A stretch of 6,931 bases of DNA from contig CAJOED010000091.1 in assembly GCA_905233335.1 (NCBI GenBank), positions 934 through 7,864 on the forward strand, in the 5' to 3' direction. The translations under genes were made by a program, and so were the position numbers. How positions within the stretch are numbered: position 1 is the first letter of the stretch; each line of letters opens with the position of its first letter. The notes beneath the pieces are model-generated. The model had not been told where the DNA came from, did no database searches, and worked only from the letters and a program-made list of their open reading frames with translations. This document shows positions 6,058-6,931 of this stretch, in pieces. This DNA comes from an uncultured Synergistales bacterium. Lineage in GTDB: Bacteria > Synergistota > Synergistia > Synergistales > Aminobacteriaceae.

Positions 6058-6615
6058 TTGCGCTCAAAAGTTTTCAATGTCCCTAACACGTTAAGTTTGA
6101 TCCGTGTGTTCCTTGCGCCGTTAGTGCTGCTGTTTCTGTCCCTGCGGATTGCTGCTCCCATTGCGGGACTTCCTGACGTGAGCTGGGGAGATGCTATTGC
6201 GGCGGCGGTGTTCATTGTTGCCTCGATAACTGACGCATTCGACGGGTATATTGCGCGAAAATATAAGCTCGTTACTACGCTGGGAAAATTCATAGACCCA
6301 CTTGCAGATAAAGTTCTCGTGATTGCGGCAATGCTTGCACTGATAGAACTCGGAAGGCTTCCGGCGTGGATTGTCATGGTAATAATCACTCGTGAGTTCA
6401 TTGTTACGGGACTGCGGCTTGTTGCGGCGGCTGAAGGCGTAGTAATAGCGGCCTCGAAAGGCGGAAAGCTCAAAACATGCTGTCAGATAGCGGCGTTAAT
6501 TATGCTCATTCTGAACATACCGGGCGGGATGGCTGTAATGTGGGCGGCTATGATTCTTACGGTTTGGAGCGGCATGGACTATCTCATCAAGGGAAGCAAA
6601 ATCATAGCAGGGTAA
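6058..6615 (+). CDS. pgsA: CDP-diacylglycerol--glycerol-3-phosphate 3-phosphatidyltransferase
   Basis: Membrane enzyme that makes phosphatidylglycerophosphate from CDP-diacylglycerol and glycerol-3-phosphate, the committed step to phosphatidylglycerol and cardiolipin. It has 185 aa, typical length. The full CDP-alcohol phosphatidyltransferase motif is present: Asp59, Asp62-Gly63, Ala66-Arg67, Gly76, Asp80 and Asp84 (DAFDGYIAR, then GKFIDPLAD). The N-terminal NVPNTLSLIRVFLAP and the later TREFIVTGLR favour PgsA over PssA or cardiolipin-type members. Several hydrophobic helices surround the motif. The start is a TTG at 6058, chosen because GGAGGTGA (6043-6050) lies 7 nt upstream. It follows the J-protein gene by 45 nt in the same direction, with no functional link expected. 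Confidence 0.93.
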   Translation: MRSKVFNVPNTLSLIRVFLAPLVLLFLSLRIAAPIAGLPDVSWGDAIAAAVFIVASITDAFDGYIARKYKLVTTLGKFIDPLADKVLVIAAMLALIELGRLPAWIVMVIITREFIVTGLRLVAAAEGVVIAASKGGKLKTCCQIAALIMLILNIPGGMAVMWAAMILTVWSGMDYLIKGSKIIAG

Positions 6616-6628
6616 CGAAAAATTTTAT

Positions 6629-6671
6629 TTCCTCCTCGTTTGTTTGTTAGTAATGAGGGGGAATTTTTTTT
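6629..6671 (+). terminator. Rho-independent terminator after pgsA
   Basis: Arms 6629-6640 and 6652-6663 pair over 12 positions (TTCCTCCTC with GAGGGGGAA, extended inward by GTT/AAT) with two G-U pairs and an 11-nt loop, followed by eight T residues at 6664-6671. The T tract runs directly into the first unit of the tandem repeat. Confidence 0.8.
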
Positions 6672-6677
6672 GAGGGC

Positions 6678-6779
6678 ATGAGAGCATTCTTGAACGCAAC
6701 AGCAGAGTATTTTTTGAGGGCACTACACGAAATTATTGCAACAGTCAGGGAAACAGTACACTTACACCGCCACCGTTGA
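6678..6779 (+). CDS. Possible 33-codon small ORF, repeat unit 1
   Basis: ATG-started frame encoding MRAFLNATAEYFLRALHE, then IIATVRETV and the basic, His-rich end HLHRHR before TGA. The composition would suit an amphipathic helix. The same peptide start recurs in units 2 and 3. No good ribosome binding site is seen: GAGGGC touches the ATG too closely and GAGGGGG at 6655-6661 is 16 nt away in the terminator stem. Unrecognised; it could be a relic of a duplicated gene start or a small peptide gene. Confidence 0.3.
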   Translation: MRAFLNATAEYFLRALHEIIATVRETVHLHRHR

Positions 6780-6798
6780 TGAAAAATTTTTTGAGGGC

Positions 6799-6879
6799 AT
6801 GAGAGCATTCTTGAATGCAACAGCAGAGTATTTTTTGAGGACAATACAGGGAACAGTACACTTACACCGCCACCGTTGA
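6799..6879 (+). CDS. Possible 26-codon small ORF, repeat unit 2
   Basis: Begins MRAFLNATAEYFLR like unit 1, continues TIQGTV and ends with the identical HLHRHR and TGA. The 21-bp deletion relative to unit 1 removes exactly seven codons, so the reading frame and its end are kept. AAC/AAT is a synonymous difference. The frame is also open upstream of the ATG (GTVDEKFFEG-type codons from 6772), but without a better start. No Shine-Dalgarno sequence is visible. Confidence 0.3.
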   Translation: MRAFLNATAEYFLRTIQGTVHLHRHR

Positions 6880-6898
6880 TGAAAAATTTTTTGAGGGC

Positions 6899-6931
6899 AT
6901 GAGAGCTCTCTTGAAAGCAACAGCAGAGTAT
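6899..6931 (+). CDS. Start of a third repeat ORF, cut by window end
   Basis: The third unit starts MRALLKATAEY and leaves the window in frame. Relative to units 1 and 2 it has one synonymous change (GCA to GCT), Phe to Leu, and Asn to Lys. It may be another short repeat frame or the true N terminus of a longer gene beyond the window; the sequence shown cannot separate these. Confidence 0.3.
   Translation, partial: MRALLKATAEY

Larger units (their letters stand above)
6666..6931 (+). repeat. Tandem repeat of about 100-121 bp units, continuing past window end
   Basis: Units begin with six T residues then GAGGGCATGAGAGC: unit 1 at 6666-6786 (121 bp), unit 2 at 6787-6886 (100 bp), unit 3 at 6887-6931 (cut by the window). 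Unit 2 differs from unit 1 mainly by a 21-bp deletion. All units keep GCAACAGCAGAGTAT, and units 1-2 keep CAGTACACTTACACCGCC and ACCGTTGATGAAAAA. Unit 1 also has an internal half-repeat: TTTTTTGAGGGCA recurs at 6710-6722, 44 bp after its first occurrence, and unit 2 has a diverged version at 6831. No insertion-sequence ends or CRISPR-like spacers are visible. Confidence 0.9.

Noticed and set aside
5859..6473. Antisense 204-codon open frame across the J-protein and pgsA genes
   Set aside because: It is low-complexity, Ser/Thr/Ala/Ile-rich translation antisense to two clear genes and spanning their boundary; no start signal.
6801..6814. Palindrome GCATTCTTGAATGC in repeat unit 2 as a conserved RNA hairpin
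   Set aside because: The pairing has a mismatch in units 1 and 3, and the loop would be only two bases, so a conserved structure is not supported.
6666..6931. CRISPR array at the right edge
   Set aside because: Unit lengths are about 100-121 bp and the material between shared words is itself repeated, so there are no unique spacers.

Overview
The window is bacterial, of roughly balanced GC content, with strong GGAGG-type ribosome binding sites. The sugar-binding protein has a plain Sec signal peptide and no lipobox cysteine, which suggests a diderm (Gram-negative-type) cell. A Synergistota-like or similar anaerobe is a guess from overall style only; nothing here fixes the taxon.

Layout. Positions 1-1029 (minus) hold the first 343 codons of an FGGY-family carbohydrate kinase whose 3' end lies outside the window. 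Positions 1030-1539 are intergenic and hold a decayed array: about five imperfect head-to-tail copies of the kinase's own 5' end (ribosome binding site, start codon, phosphate-binding loop). A short AT-rich divergent promoter region lies beyond it. Reading right from there is an RbsB/RbsA/RbsC-type sugar ABC importer: periplasmic binding protein (1540-2469), an intercistronic terminator-like hairpin, double-ATPase subunit (2540-4051) and permease (4041-5012, overlapping the ATPase gene by 11 nt). A strong terminator with a UUCG loop follows. A separate unit has a type II J-domain co-chaperone of the CbpA kind (5152-6012) and a TTG-started PgsA phosphatidylglycerophosphate synthase (6058-6615), ended by a third terminator. 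The last 270 bases are a tandem repeat whose units each carry a small ATG-started reading frame with the same peptide; the third unit runs off the window.

How the genes work together. The binding protein, ATPase and permease should import a monosaccharide or related polyol, and the divergent kinase would phosphorylate it or a product of it. No isomerase, dehydrogenase or regulator is in the window, so the substrate cannot be named. The J protein and PgsA are housekeeping functions unrelated to the importer.

Most unusual content. Two places carry tandem, degenerate copies of a short segment containing a gene start. Upstream of the kinase the copies clearly derive from the kinase's own first 25-30 codons plus its ribosome binding site, and they create a leader with several small initiation modules. 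At the right edge, the repeated small frames might have the same kind of origin relative to a gene just beyond the window, but this cannot be decided here.
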